This document shows positions 55,630 through 64,000 of a stretch of 64,000 nucleotides of DNA, in pieces; positions within the stretch are counted from its first letter, which is position 1, and each line of letters begins with the position of its first letter. The stretch comes from G965267185 sp965267185 (GTDB lineage: Bacteria; Pseudomonadota; Alphaproteobacteria; UBA6615). The stretch spans positions 1,798,001-1,862,000 of the forward strand of contig OZ253937.1 of assembly GCA_965267185.1 (NCBI GenBank), written 5' to 3'. The notes under the pieces were generated by a model. That model searched no databases and was not told the origin of the DNA. It worked only from the letters and a program-made list of their open reading frames with translations. Both the position numbers and the translations under genes were made by a program.

Positions 55630-57920
55630 TTCGTCTCTCGCGGCGAATCGGTGCCCTTCGGCTGTGCGGCAACCGCCGCAACCGCGCTCATGTTCAAGAT
55701 CCCCCGCGCCGTGACCGAGGGCGTCAGAATATGGACCGAGCGCGCCGCACCGGCCAAAATCGGGCCGACGGGCAAACCGTCAGCCAACTGCTTCATCAAG
55801 TTGAACGCGATATTCGCGGCGTCAAGATCGGGCATAACCAAAAGATTGGCCTGCTCCTCGAGCACGCTGTTCGGGAAGATATGTTTCCGAATCGCGGGAC
55901 TGACGGCGACATCAGCCTGCATCTCGCCTTCCACTTCGAGGTCCGGTGCGCTCTCGAGAATCAAATGGCGCGCCGATCGCATTTTCTGCGCTGAACTCGC
56001 GTTCGAGGTGCCAAAATTGGAGTGCGACAGCAAGGCGACCTTCGGTTCGATCCCGAAGCGGCGGACCTCATCGGCCGCCAGCAGCGTCATCTTGGCGATG
56101 TCGTCGGCGGTCGGTTCGGGGGTCACGAACGTATCGACAAGAAAGAAGGTACCTTTCGGCAGAATGAGTGCGGAGACGCCGGCGAACTGACGCACGCCGG
56201 TGCGCAAGCCAACGATATCGCGGATATGTGTCAAATGTCGGTCGAACCGGCCTTCGGTGCCGCAAATCATGGCGTCGGCATCGCCGCGCATGACCGCCAA
56301 CGCGGCGATCACCGTAGTATTCGTGCGCACTCGCGTTCGGGCTTCATCCGGCGTCACACCGTGCCGCTCGGCGAGTTGGTGATAGAGGGTCCAGTAGTCA
56401 CGGTAGCGGGGATCGTCGTTCGGATTGATTAGTTCGCAGTCTTCGCCCGGCTTGAACCGCAAGCCGAGCCGCTTCACCCGCTGGTCGATAATCTCGGGCC
56501 GTCCAATTAATATGGGTTGTCCAATGCCTTCGTCGATGACCGCGTTCGCCGCCCGCAACACGCGCTCGTCCTCGCCTTCGGCGTAGACAATGCGTTGCGC
56601 GAGGGCGGCCGCTTTTTCAAATACCGGCTTCATCAGCAGCCCGGAGCGGAACACAAACTGATCCAACCGGTCCTGGTAGGCGTCAAAATCGTCGATCGGG
56701 CGTGTCGCCACCCCGCTCTCCACCGCCGCGCGCGCCACTGCCGGCGCCACTGCGGCAATCAACCGCGGATCGAACGGGCTGGGGATGATCGACTCGGGCC
56801 CGAAGCTGGACACTTGTCCGCCATAGGCATTGGCGACGACATCGGAGGTCTCCTGTGTCGCTAGATCGGCAATCGCCGTTACCGCGGCGATCTTCATCTC
56901 CTCGTTGATCGTGGTCGCGCCGACGTCGAGCGCACCGCGAAACAAGAAGGGGAAGCACAAGACGTTGTTGACCTGGTTGGGAAAGTCGGAACGTCCGGTG
57001 GCGATAATCGCATCGGGCCGCGCCGCTTTGGCGACGTCGGGCATAATCTCCGGGTCCGGATTGGCCAAGGCCAGGATCGCCGGCTGCTCGGCCATCTTCC
57101 CAACCATCTCCGGTTTCAGAACGTTCGGCGCCGACAGGCCAAGGAATACGTCTGCCCCCTCGATCGCCTCGGCCAAACTACGCTGTTTGGTCTCCTTGGC
57201 GTAGATTGCCTTGTAGGCATCCATCTCTTCCGCCCGGCCGGCATAAACAACACCATGAATGTCGGTCAGCGTCACATTTTCGACCGGCAGGCCCATCGAT
57301 ACCAATTGGCCGACACAGGCGAGCGCGGCCGCTCCTGCGCCGGAGGTCACCAGTTTTACATCCTCGATTTTTTTGCCGCTGAGGCGCAAGGCGTTGTGCA
57401 CCGCGGCCGCGACGATAATCGCCGTGCCGTGCTGATCGTCATGAAAGACCGGTATGTTCATTCGCTCGCGCAACTGGCGCTCGATCTCGAAGCATTCCGG
57501 GGCCTTGATATCCTCCAGGTTGATCCCGCCGAAGGTCGGCTCCAGCGCCGCGACGACATTCACGAACCGGTCTATCTCCGTCTCATCCACCTCGATGTCG
57601 AACACGTCGATACCGGCGAACTTCTTGAAGAGGACGCCTTTGCCCTCCATCACCGGTTTCGATGCCAAGGGGCCGATAGCGCCCAAACCGAGGACGGCCG
57701 TTCCGTTGCTAACCACCGCCACCAAATTGGCGCGCGACGTGTATTCGGATGCCAGCGCGGGATCCTCGGCAATCGCCCTTGAGGCGGCCGCAACACCCGG
57801 CGTGTAGGCCAGCGCCAAGTCGCGCTGGTTGCCGAGCGGCTTCGAGGGGACTACTTCGATCTTTCCGGGTTTCGGCTCACGATGGTAGCGCAACGCCGCT
57901 TCGCGAAGATCTTCTGCCAT
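55626..57920 (-). CDS. maeB: NADP-dependent malic enzyme with C-terminal phosphotransacetylase-like domain
   Basis: 764 residues. Residues 1-430 are malic enzyme: [16 protein letters not shown], the NAD(P) fold around [13 protein letters not shown] and the HDDQHGTA catalytic segment. Residues about 440-764 are a phosphate acetyltransferase-like domain that senses acetyl-CoA without being catalytic in known MaeB enzymes. The reaction is malate to pyruvate with NADPH. Divergent from lipB; upstream gap 57921-58103 contains a 7-bp inverted repeat. Confidence 0.96.
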   Translation of the reverse strand: MAEDLREAALRYHREPKPGKIEVVPSKPLGNQRDLALAYTPGVAAASRAIAEDPALASEYTSRANLVAVVSNGTAVLGLGAIGPLASKPVMEGKGVLFKKFAGIDVFDIEVDETEIDRFVNVVAALEPTFGGINLEDIKAPECFEIERQLRERMNIPVFHDDQHGTAIIVAAAVHNALRLSGKKIEDVKLVTSGAGAAALACVGQLVSMGLPVENVTLTDIHGVVYAGRAEEMDAYKAIYAKETKQRSLAEAIEGADVFLGLSAPNVLKPEMVGKMAEQPAILALANPDPEIMPDVAKAARPDAIIATGRSDFPNQVNNVLCFPFLFRGALDVGATTINEEMKIAAVTAIADLATQETSDVVANAYGGQVSSFGPESIIPSPFDPRLIAAVAPAVARAAVESGVATRPIDDFDAYQDRLDQFVFRSGLLMKPVFEKAAALAQRIVYAEGEDERVLRAANAVIDEGIGQPILIGRPEIIDQRVKRLGLRFKPGEDCELINPNDDPRYRDYWTLYHQLAERHGVTPDEARTRVRTNTTVIAALAVMRGDADAMICGTEGRFDRHLTHIRDIVGLRTGVRQFAGVSALILPKGTFFLVDTFVTPEPTADDIAKMTLLAADEVRRFGIEPKVALLSHSNFGTSNASSAQKMRSARHLILESAPDLEVEGEMQADVAVSPAIRKHIFPNSVLEEQANLLVMPDLDAANIAFNLMKQLADGLPVGPILAGAARSVHILTPSVTARGILNMSAVAAVAAQPKGTDSPRETK

Positions 57921-57993
57921 GGAGCCCTCCTACGCTTACCGGCACCGCGGCGCCATGGTTTCGGGGGTGCACCGGTTGGCGGCAATGCGCGCT

Positions 57994-58023
57994 AGTTGCG
58001 TGAAATCCCGACCTCGCGCAACT
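57994..58023. promoter_or_regulatory. Inverted repeat in the maeB-lipB intergenic region
   Basis: AGTTGCG (57994-58000) and CGCAACT (58017-58023) are exact complements with 16 nt between, 73 nt upstream of the maeB start. It could be an operator of an unidentified regulator. No other evidence. Confidence 0.3.
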
Positions 58024-58103
58024 GCAAAGTAAGCGCCGATAGGAATGATTCACTATAGTTAACCGCAAACTTGTTAAGAAAAGGCTCGTAAATAGTACCC
58101 GCA

Positions 58104-58766
58104 ATGCCCCAATCGATGCCTCAGCAAGACGTTTCCGCTATCGAGTGGCGTACGACCTCTGGTCTTGCCGCCTACGATGAGGCAGTGGCAACAATGGAGG
58201 CGCGCGTTGCGGCAATACGCGATGGCACCGCGCCCGAGCTCGTCTGGCTTGTCGAGCATCCGCCGCTCTACACAGCCGGCACGAGCGCCAAGGAAACCGA
58301 CCTTCTCGATGAAAACCGCTTCCCGGTGTATGAGACGGGGCGCGGCGGCCAATACACCTATCATGGCCCGGGCCAGCGCGTGGCCTACGTCATGCTCGAC
58401 CTCAACCACCGGGGCCGCGACCTGCGCGCCTACGTTCACAACCTGGAGCAGTGGGTCATCTCGACGCTCGCCCGCTTCTCGATCACCGGCGAGCGGCGCG
58501 AAGGCCGCATCGGCATTTGGGTCGACCGTGGCGGCGGACGCGAAGACAAGATTGCGGCGGTCGGCGTGCGGGTGCGCCGCTGGGTGACCTATCACGGCAT
58601 CGCCATCAACGTGGCGCCGGACCTGAGCCACTTCGACGGTATCGTGCCTTGCGGCATCGCCGAAGAAAATCTTGGGGTGACCAGTTTTGCCGACCTGGGC
58701 GTGCAGGCCACCATGGACGAAATAGACCAAGCGCTCCGCGATACGTTCGAAGAGATCTTCGGTTAG
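58104..58766 (+). CDS. lipB: Octanoyltransferase LipB
   Basis: 220 residues. [21 protein letters not shown], the Lys in [19 protein letters not shown] and the Cys in GIVPCGI match the LipB active site, which moves octanoyl from ACP to lipoyl domains. Starts at 58104 (MPQSMPQQ) or 58116 are both possible. Converges with acyP (10 nt between stops). Confidence 0.95.
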   Translation: MPQSMPQQDVSAIEWRTTSGLAAYDEAVATMEARVAAIRDGTAPELVWLVEHPPLYTAGTSAKETDLLDENRFPVYETGRGGQYTYHGPGQRVAYVMLDLNHRGRDLRAYVHNLEQWVISTLARFSITGERREGRIGIWVDRGGGREDKIAAVGVRVRRWVTYHGIAINVAPDLSHFDGIVPCGIAEENLGVTSFADLGVQATMDEIDQALRDTFEEIFG

Positions 58767-58776
58767 TCGGCGCCCG

Positions 58777-59088
58777 CTAGATCGTCGGCAGTTGACGAAA
58801 ACCGGCGGACCGAAATTGCTCCAGGGCCTCGGTCTCCGGCGTGTCACGAACCACTTCGTCAACCTGCGCCGCCGGCGGCCCGTCGCCGCACCGGAAGACC
58901 ATCGTCTCGAGATCGGACGGCGGACCAACAAACAACGCCTCAACGCTGCCGTCGATACGATTGCGCACCCAGCCGGCTAATCCCATCTCGGTCGCCGTTT
59001 GCGCCGTCCAGGCCCGAAACCAAACGCCCTGTACCCGCCCGTAGATACGGACCTGCACACCGGTTAGCGATTGATCGGTGTCGCTCAT
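58777..59088 (-). CDS. acyP: Acylphosphatase
   Basis: 103 residues. GRVQGVWFR with its Arg and the later WVRN Asn form the acylphosphatase active site; it hydrolyses carboxyl phosphates. It follows pccA by 44 nt on the same strand. Confidence 0.93.
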   Translation of the reverse strand: MSDTDQSLTGVQVRIYGRVQGVWFRAWTAQTATEMGLAGWVRNRIDGSVEALFVGPPSDLETMVFRCGDGPPAAQVDEVVRDTPETEALEQFRSAGFRQLPTI

Positions 59089-59132
59089 TCAAGCCACAGA
59101 ATTAAGCATCGCGGAACGGCAGCGCTCCGCCC

Positions 59133-61121
59133 TTATTCGAATTCGAGAATAGTCTGGTCGACAGCCAGACTATCACCTGGCCCCGCGTGTATCTGCTTTA
59201 CCGTGCCGTCGGCGACCGCGTGGAGAATATTCTCCATCTTCATGGCTTCAACGACCGCAAGCTCCTCTCCGGCGCGCACCTTGGCGCCTGTTTCGACAGC
59301 GACAGACACCAGCAATCCCGGCATTGGCGACAGCAGGAACTTGCTGAGATCGGGTGGCGCCTTTTCAGGCATCAAGCTGTTTAGCTCCGACGCGCGCCGG
59401 GTCAGTACCCGTGCGACGGCCTGGGCGCCGCCATGGGTCAATCGGTAGGCCGTGCCGACGCGATCGATCTGGAAGGTCGCCGTCTCCCCGGAGATCGTCG
59501 CGGCGAACAGGGGATCGCCGATCCTCCAGTCCGACGATATGGCGATCTCGCGGCCGTCGATATGAACCACGGTCGTATCGGTGCCAAATCGAACCTCGAT
59601 ATCCGTTGCAGCGTGGCCCAACCACACGGTTAGAGCCACAACACCCGTCGGTTCAGCCGGCGCACCGGCCCGCCCGATTTGCCGGGCCCGCGCCGCGATC
59701 TTTGTATGTGCAAATGCCGCTGCGGCGAGAAACCTATCCGCCATATCGCCGTCAGGCAGCGGCGGCGCATATCCGTCGGGATATTCCTCGGCGATAAAGT
59801 CGGTCGACAGACGGCCCTCGGCGAACCGGGGATGGGCCAGGATCGACGCCAGAAAAGCCGTGTTGTGACCGGCGCCACGGATGTAATACGCGTCGAGCGC
59901 ATCGCGCATCCGGTCGATCGCGGCAGCCCGGTCGGGGCCGTGGGTCACCAGTTTGGCAATCATGGGATCGTAGAACATCGAAATCTCGGATCCCTCGCGA
60001 ACCCCGGTGTCGATGCGCACCGTGCCATCGCCAGTGTCCGGCGGCAGGTAACGCGACAGGCGGCCGATCGCCGGCAAGAAGTTGCGCGACGGGTCTTCGG
60101 CATATACGCGCGCTTCGATCGCCCAGCCGTCGGTGCGCACCTCTTCCTGGGTCAGCGGCAGCGGCTCGCCAGCGGCAACGCGGAACATCAACTCCACCAA
60201 ATCGAGGCCGGTGACCATCTCGGTGACCGGGTGCTCGACCTGGAGCCTCGTATTCATCTCGAGGAAATAGAAGTTCCGGTCGCGATCGACGATGAACTCA
60301 ACGGTTCCAGCAGATTGATAGTCGACGGCGCAAGCCAACGCGCAAGCTTGTTGGCCCATCGCCTCACGGGTCGCCTCGTCAAGGAACGGCGATGGCGCTT
60401 CCTCGATGACTTTTTGATGACGGCGCTGGATCGAGCATTCACGTTCGCCCAGATAGATGACATTGCCATGCCCATCGGCGAGGACTTGGATCTCGATGTG
60501 GCGAGGCTCTTCGATGTACTTCTCGATGAAAATCCGGTCGTCGCCAAAACTCGCCCGGGCTTCGTTCTGCGCGGAACGAAACCCGTCGGCGACCTCGCCG
60601 TCGTTGCGGGCGATGCGCATCCCCTTGCCGCCCCCGCCGGCGGACGCCTTAATCATGACTGGAAACCCGATATCCTTGGCGATTCCAATCGCCGCCTCGG
60701 CGTCTTCGATCACCCCGAGATGTCCAGGGACGGTACTCACCCCTGCGGCGTCGGCAAGTTTCTTGGATTCGATTTTATCGCCCATCGCCGCAATCGCATC
60801 GGGCGGCGGACCAATGAAAGTGACACCTGCTTTCGCCAGGGCGCGGGCAAACTCGGCATTCTCCGACAAGAAACCGTAACCCGGGTGAACCGCCTCGGCG
60901 CCGGTTTGCACTATCGCGGCAAGCACCTTGTCGACCACCAAATAGCTTTCGGCAGCAGGGGGTGGACCTAAATAGACGGCTTCATCGGCCATCCGAACGG
61001 CGAGCGAATCCTGATCGGCGTCCGAATAAACTGCGACGGTTGCGATACCCATCCGCTTCGCTGTCTGGGCAACCCGGCACGCGATCTCGCCCCGGTTGGC
61101 AATAAGGATTTTCTTGAACAT
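59133..61121 (-). CDS. pccA: Propionyl-CoA carboxylase alpha subunit (biotin carboxylase + BCCP)
   Basis: 662 residues from MFKKILIANRGEIACRV at 61121. The biotin carboxylase ATP-grasp domain (1-450) has GGGGKGMRI and the conserved EMNTRLQVEHPVTE. A linker (about 480-580) leads to the biotinyl domain ending in VVEAMKMEN, the biotinylated Lys motif. It carboxylates biotin for the PccB partner. An acetyl- or methylcrotonyl-CoA type is possible, but the pccB-like gene nearby supports propionyl-CoA. Confidence 0.92.
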   Translation of the reverse strand: MFKKILIANRGEIACRVAQTAKRMGIATVAVYSDADQDSLAVRMADEAVYLGPPPAAESYLVVDKVLAAIVQTGAEAVHPGYGFLSENAEFARALAKAGVTFIGPPPDAIAAMGDKIESKKLADAAGVSTVPGHLGVIEDAEAAIGIAKDIGFPVMIKASAGGGGKGMRIARNDGEVADGFRSAQNEARASFGDDRIFIEKYIEEPRHIEIQVLADGHGNVIYLGERECSIQRRHQKVIEEAPSPFLDEATREAMGQQACALACAVDYQSAGTVEFIVDRDRNFYFLEMNTRLQVEHPVTEMVTGLDLVELMFRVAAGEPLPLTQEEVRTDGWAIEARVYAEDPSRNFLPAIGRLSRYLPPDTGDGTVRIDTGVREGSEISMFYDPMIAKLVTHGPDRAAAIDRMRDALDAYYIRGAGHNTAFLASILAHPRFAEGRLSTDFIAEEYPDGYAPPLPDGDMADRFLAAAAFAHTKIAARARQIGRAGAPAEPTGVVALTVWLGHAATDIEVRFGTDTTVVHIDGREIAISSDWRIGDPLFAATISGETATFQIDRVGTAYRLTHGGAQAVARVLTRRASELNSLMPEKAPPDLSKFLLSPMPGLLVSVAVETGAKVRAGEELAVVEAMKMENILHAVADGTVKQIHAGPGDSLAVDQTILEFE

Positions 61122-61214
61122 GGCGGCGAAAGTAAGCAAGCAGGCCGCAGACCGCAACGCGTGATTCGATCGTCACACCCAACTACATTCAGCAAGCGCG
61201 GTAGTGACTAGCGC

Positions 61215-61227
61215 ACCACACTGTGGT
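61215..61227. promoter_or_regulatory. Palindrome upstream of the nucleotide cyclase
   Basis: ACCACACTGTGGT is a perfect 6-bp inverted repeat around one base, 36 nt before the cyclase start at 61263 and in the gap divergent from pccA. It may be an operator; no regulator is identified. Confidence 0.3.
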
Positions 61228-61262
61228 TTCGTAACCAGGTATGTAACTCAAGGGGTTAGGTA

Positions 61263-63161
61263 GTGGCGGAAGCAGAACCGGTTCCAGCGCGCAAAGACCC
61301 TGAGCGGCAAGAGGTGGCACTCTCCCTCGGGAGTCAGCGATCCCGCCATGTTCCGCTGGCGCTTGCTTTAGTCGGAGGAGTGACTCTGTTAATCCTCGTC
61401 GCGGTCGGTAGCGTCTTATGGATTACACTCGACGTCGCAAACAAAAACACTTTCTCGCTGATAGGCCAGCAGGCCTCAACCTCGCTCGACCTATTAGAGT
61501 CACGTATTAATAGTCAGCTACAACCTGTTGAAATTGTTGCAAGAGAAATTGGCGAACGGTTTGCTGACGGCCGCCTCAATCTCGACGATCGGCGGCAGCG
61601 ATCCCTCGACACATTCCGCGGAGTCCATGCAGCCCTCCCACAGGTCACCGCGGCGATTTACGCGACGGTCGAGGGAACAGCCCTACGCACGGCGATTCAA
61701 GAAGGGATTGTCATCGAGATTCCGGATACGCCCCGCATTTTGGAGCGCCAGCGCGGCGGGATCGAGAATGCCCGCCGACAGCCCGGGCCGGAATGGATTC
61801 CACCATTTTGGGTAGCCAATATCAATCGTGCCGTCGTTACTCAGATCGTCCCGGTTCGCCGGGGGGAAGACTTCATTGGTTTCGTCGCGGTAACGGTCAG
61901 TCTCGACAACATCATCCGATTTCTGGGCGCGCTGGAAGAACAGGAGAAGTTGAGCGCCTTCATCCTGTATGACAAAGACTTCGTTCTTGGCCACCCGAAG
62001 CTACTCAACACGGACTTTCGACCCGGCCAAAACTTCACCGACAATCCACTGCCAACTATCGAAGACATCGCCGAACCTGCGTTTCGTCTATTAGATGGCG
62101 CAGGGGAACGCGCCGGGGACGTCTTGCAGAAAGCGCCAACAATTACTGATGCGCTCATCGACGAAGAGTTCATCATAATTACGCGGGATATCAACAGTTA
62201 CGGCAACGTTCCTTGGACGGTAGGGCTCAAATTCCTCACTGACGAAGTTTCCGGCGAAGTCGATCGCCTGCAAGTCATCGCGATCATAGGCGTAGTTATT
62301 TTGATTGTGGCGGTCGCCGTGGGCTATCTTTTCGCCCGGTTTCTGAACCGAAAAATCGGGCAGCTGGCGACCGCCGCGGAGGCACTAACCGGTCTCGACA
62401 TGGCCAGTATCCCAACGGTGCCCGACAGTTTTCTGAGTGAACTCTCGAACGCGGCGCGGGCCTTCAATACGATGGTCGGGGCGCTGCGATGGTTCGAAGC
62501 CTACGTGCCGAAATCGCTGGTGTTACGTCTGATGCAACAGCCCGAAGAGGCCGGCCATTCGAGCGAACGGGAACTCACCATCCTGTTCACCGATATCGTC
62601 GGTTTCAGCACCCTGGCGGAGGGCATGACGGCTGAGCAAACCGCCACTCTTCTAAATGAGCACTTCGAGCTTCTCGCAACCTGCATCGAGGCGGAAGGCG
62701 GCACCGTCGATAAGTTCATCGGCGATAGTGTGATGGCGTTTTGGGGCGCGCCGGAGCCCTTCGAAGACCATGCGGCGCGTGCCATACGCGCCGGAGCGGC
62801 CATTCAGAAAGCGATTGTTGCCGATAATTCGCGCCGAACGTCGGCCGGCGAGCCGCCCATTCGGATCAGGGTGGGAATTCACACCGGGCCAGTCGTCGTC
62901 GGCAATATCGGCTCCAAGAGCCGCATCAACTATACGGTTGTCGGCGATCCGGTGAACGTCGCAGCGCGGCTGGAATCGCTATCGAAGGACTTTGGAGCCT
63001 CTGACCAGTGTGTTGTCCTCATCAGCCGGGAAACCCATGACGGGGGTGAGCTCGAACTCGGTGGGGGAAGCGAGATTACGTTTAGCGAAATCGGCGATCA
63101 CTCGGTGCGCGGCCGCTCACAGAACGTCGTTGTGTATCGCCTCCAAGCAAACTTAACCTAG
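61263..63161 (+). CDS. Membrane-bound class III adenylate/guanylate cyclase (Cache-HAMP-CHD)
   Basis: 632 residues starting with GTG. Two membrane helices (about 33-54 and 338-358) flank a Cache-like periplasmic sensor domain. A HAMP linker (about 358-415) follows, then a class III catalytic domain (about 440-610) with ILFTDIVGFST and KFIGDSVMAFWGAP (metal-binding Asp residues) and NYTVVGDPVNVAARLE. The intact catalytic residues indicate an active homodimer; adenylate versus guanylate is not fixed, though T in NYTVVGD is usual for adenylate types. It lies between pccA and pccB on the opposite strand and converges with pccB (13 nt). Confidence 0.93.
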   Translation: MAEAEPVPARKDPERQEVALSLGSQRSRHVPLALALVGGVTLLILVAVGSVLWITLDVANKNTFSLIGQQASTSLDLLESRINSQLQPVEIVAREIGERFADGRLNLDDRRQRSLDTFRGVHAALPQVTAAIYATVEGTALRTAIQEGIVIEIPDTPRILERQRGGIENARRQPGPEWIPPFWVANINRAVVTQIVPVRRGEDFIGFVAVTVSLDNIIRFLGALEEQEKLSAFILYDKDFVLGHPKLLNTDFRPGQNFTDNPLPTIEDIAEPAFRLLDGAGERAGDVLQKAPTITDALIDEEFIIITRDINSYGNVPWTVGLKFLTDEVSGEVDRLQVIAIIGVVILIVAVAVGYLFARFLNRKIGQLATAAEALTGLDMASIPTVPDSFLSELSNAARAFNTMVGALRWFEAYVPKSLVLRLMQQPEEAGHSSERELTILFTDIVGFSTLAEGMTAEQTATLLNEHFELLATCIEAEGGTVDKFIGDSVMAFWGAPEPFEDHAARAIRAGAAIQKAIVADNSRRTSAGEPPIRIRVGIHTGPVVVGNIGSKSRINYTVVGDPVNVAARLESLSKDFGASDQCVVLISRETHDGGELELGGGSEITFSEIGDHSVRGRSQNVVVYRLQANLT

Positions 63162-63174
63162 GGAAATCAGCGCG

Positions 63175-64000
63175 TTAGAGCGGGATGTTGTCGTGCTTCT
63201 TCCAGGGGTTCTCGAGCTGCTTGTTCTCCAGCAGCTGTAATGCCCGGCAGAGCCGCCGGCGGGTATTCCGCGGGATAATCACATCGTCGATAAAACCCTT
63301 TTGGGCTGCCACGAACGGATTGGCAAACCGCTGCCGGTACTCCTCCGTGCGCGCCTCAATCTTCGCCGGGTCGTCGCGGTCCTCGCGGTAAATAATCTCC
63401 ACCGCGCCTTTCGGCCCCATCACCGCGATCTCCGCTGTCGGCCAGGCATAGTTAAGGTCACCACGGATATGCTTCGACGACATAACGTCGTACGCCCCGC
63501 CATAGGCTTTGCGGGTAATCACCGTGACCTTCGGCACGGTCGCTTCGGCATAGGCGAACAACAGCTTGGCGCCGTGTTTGATGATGCCGCCATATTCCTG
63601 ATCCGTCCCCGGCAGGAAACCCGGAACGTCGACGAAGGTGACAATCGGGATGTTGAAACAGTCGCAAAAACGCACGAAACGCGCGCCTTTCTTCGCCGAA
63701 TCAATGTCCAGACAACCCGCTAGAACCATTGGCTGGTTGGCGACAAAGCCCACTGTGCGCCCTTCCATCCGGCCAAACCCGATAACGATATTGCCCGCAT
63801 GATCCGGTTGCAGCTCGAAGAAGTCCCCTTCGTCTGCCACCTTCTCGATCAGCTCCTTGATGTCGTAGGGCTTGTGCGAGTCCTGCGGCACAAGCGTGTC
63901 GAGCGAAGGCTCAATCCGGTCGAAAGGATCGCTGGTCGGCCAAACCGGCGGCTTCTCCTTGTTGCTCATCGGCAGAAAATCGAAGAACCGGCGCAGTTGC
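63175..64000 (-). CDS. pccB: Propionyl-CoA carboxylase beta subunit (partial, C-terminal part)
   Basis: 275 codons are visible, stop at 63175, and the frame is open at base 64000 (residues before [10 protein letters not shown] read [10 protein letters not shown]). The carboxyltransferase fold shows [15 protein letters not shown] and [28 protein letters not shown] segments, with the KHDNIPL C-terminus usual in PccB. It transfers CO2 from biotin to propionyl-CoA, with pccA at 59133-61121. The family is about 510 residues, so roughly half is outside the window. Confidence 0.93.
   Translation of the reverse strand, partial: QLRRFFDFLPMSNKEKPPVWPTSDPFDRIEPSLDTLVPQDSHKPYDIKELIEKVADEGDFFELQPDHAGNIVIGFGRMEGRTVGFVANQPMVLAGCLDIDSAKKGARFVRFCDCFNIPIVTFVDVPGFLPGTDQEYGGIIKHGAKLLFAYAEATVPKVTVITRKAYGGAYDVMSSKHIRGDLNYAWPTAEIAVMGPKGAVEIIYREDRDDPAKIEARTEEYRQRFANPFVAAQKGFIDDVIIPRNTRRRLCRALQLLENKQLENPWKKHDNIPL

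Noticed and set aside
58074..58943. Minus-strand open frame (289 codons) across lipB
   Set aside because: It runs antisense to lipB and acyP sequence with no recognisable domain.

Overview
The window reads as a chromosome segment of an alphaproteobacterium, most likely a Rhodospirillales-type organism of medium-high GC. Evidence: the order rne / amiC / mrcA / prfB, the cysE-iscR-suf operon beside a divergent alpha/beta hydrolase, a GlnE adenylyltransferase, a propionyl-CoA carboxylase locus, an RNase E ending in a Gly-Trp-Trp motif, and an elongator tRNA-Met. The content is mostly housekeeping. I see no CRISPR array, insertion sequence, integrase, prophage or rRNA gene.

Layout. (1) 1-12.1 kb: the left edge cuts a GrdC/FabH-like gene. 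Then come a Braun/OprI-type lipoprotein and an L,D-transpeptidase (convergent, 8 nt apart), a P-type cation ATPase, a three-domain acyl ligase-ACP-acyltransferase fusion, tRNA-Met, and an ABC exporter operon (ATPase, double-FtsX permease, HlyD-type adaptor). Four intergenic FNR/FixK-type palindromes (361, 1739, 4621, 12116) lie upstream of these genes. Three of them have a -10-like hexamer starting 28.5-29.5 nt from the palindrome centre, the geometry of an activator-dependent promoter. I read this as a low-oxygen-controlled envelope and lipid remodelling island; it is the most original signal in the window. (2) 12.1-16.2 kb: EamA transporter, a RidA-like protein lacking the key Arg, an alpha/beta hydrolase coupled to mnmA, and a secreted hypothetical. 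(3) 16.2-27.2 kb: a 13-gene leftward Fe-S operon (cysE, iscR, two class I cysteine desulfurases, sufB, sufC, sufD, sufS, sufU, sufT, sufA, ferredoxin, tenA) with an IscR type-1-like operator over its promoter. (4) 27.3-38.4 kb: alpha/beta hydrolase, anmK, tyrS, a large AsmA/YhdP-like protein, and a coupled glnE-bcp-DUF455 operon. (5) 38.4-46.4 kb: prfB with a programmed +1 frameshift, mrcA, amiC, and rne with a long leader. (6) 46.4-58.8 kb: aminotransferase, a GGT-like lipoprotein without its catalytic Thr, an M48 protease, a DsbA-like protein, maiA, an S9 peptidase, mgtE, maeB and lipB. (7) 58.8-64 kb: acylphosphatase and pccA/pccB with an opposite-strand class III nucleotide cyclase between them; pccB runs off the right edge.

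Functional themes: envelope biogenesis (lipoprotein/LDT pair, PBP1A, amidase, AsmA-like protein, BepA-like protease, DsbA-like protein), Fe-S cluster assembly with sulfur supply (CysE and three desulfurases), nitrogen control (GlnE), and propionyl-CoA and malate metabolism. All calls come from reading the sequence; no database search was run.
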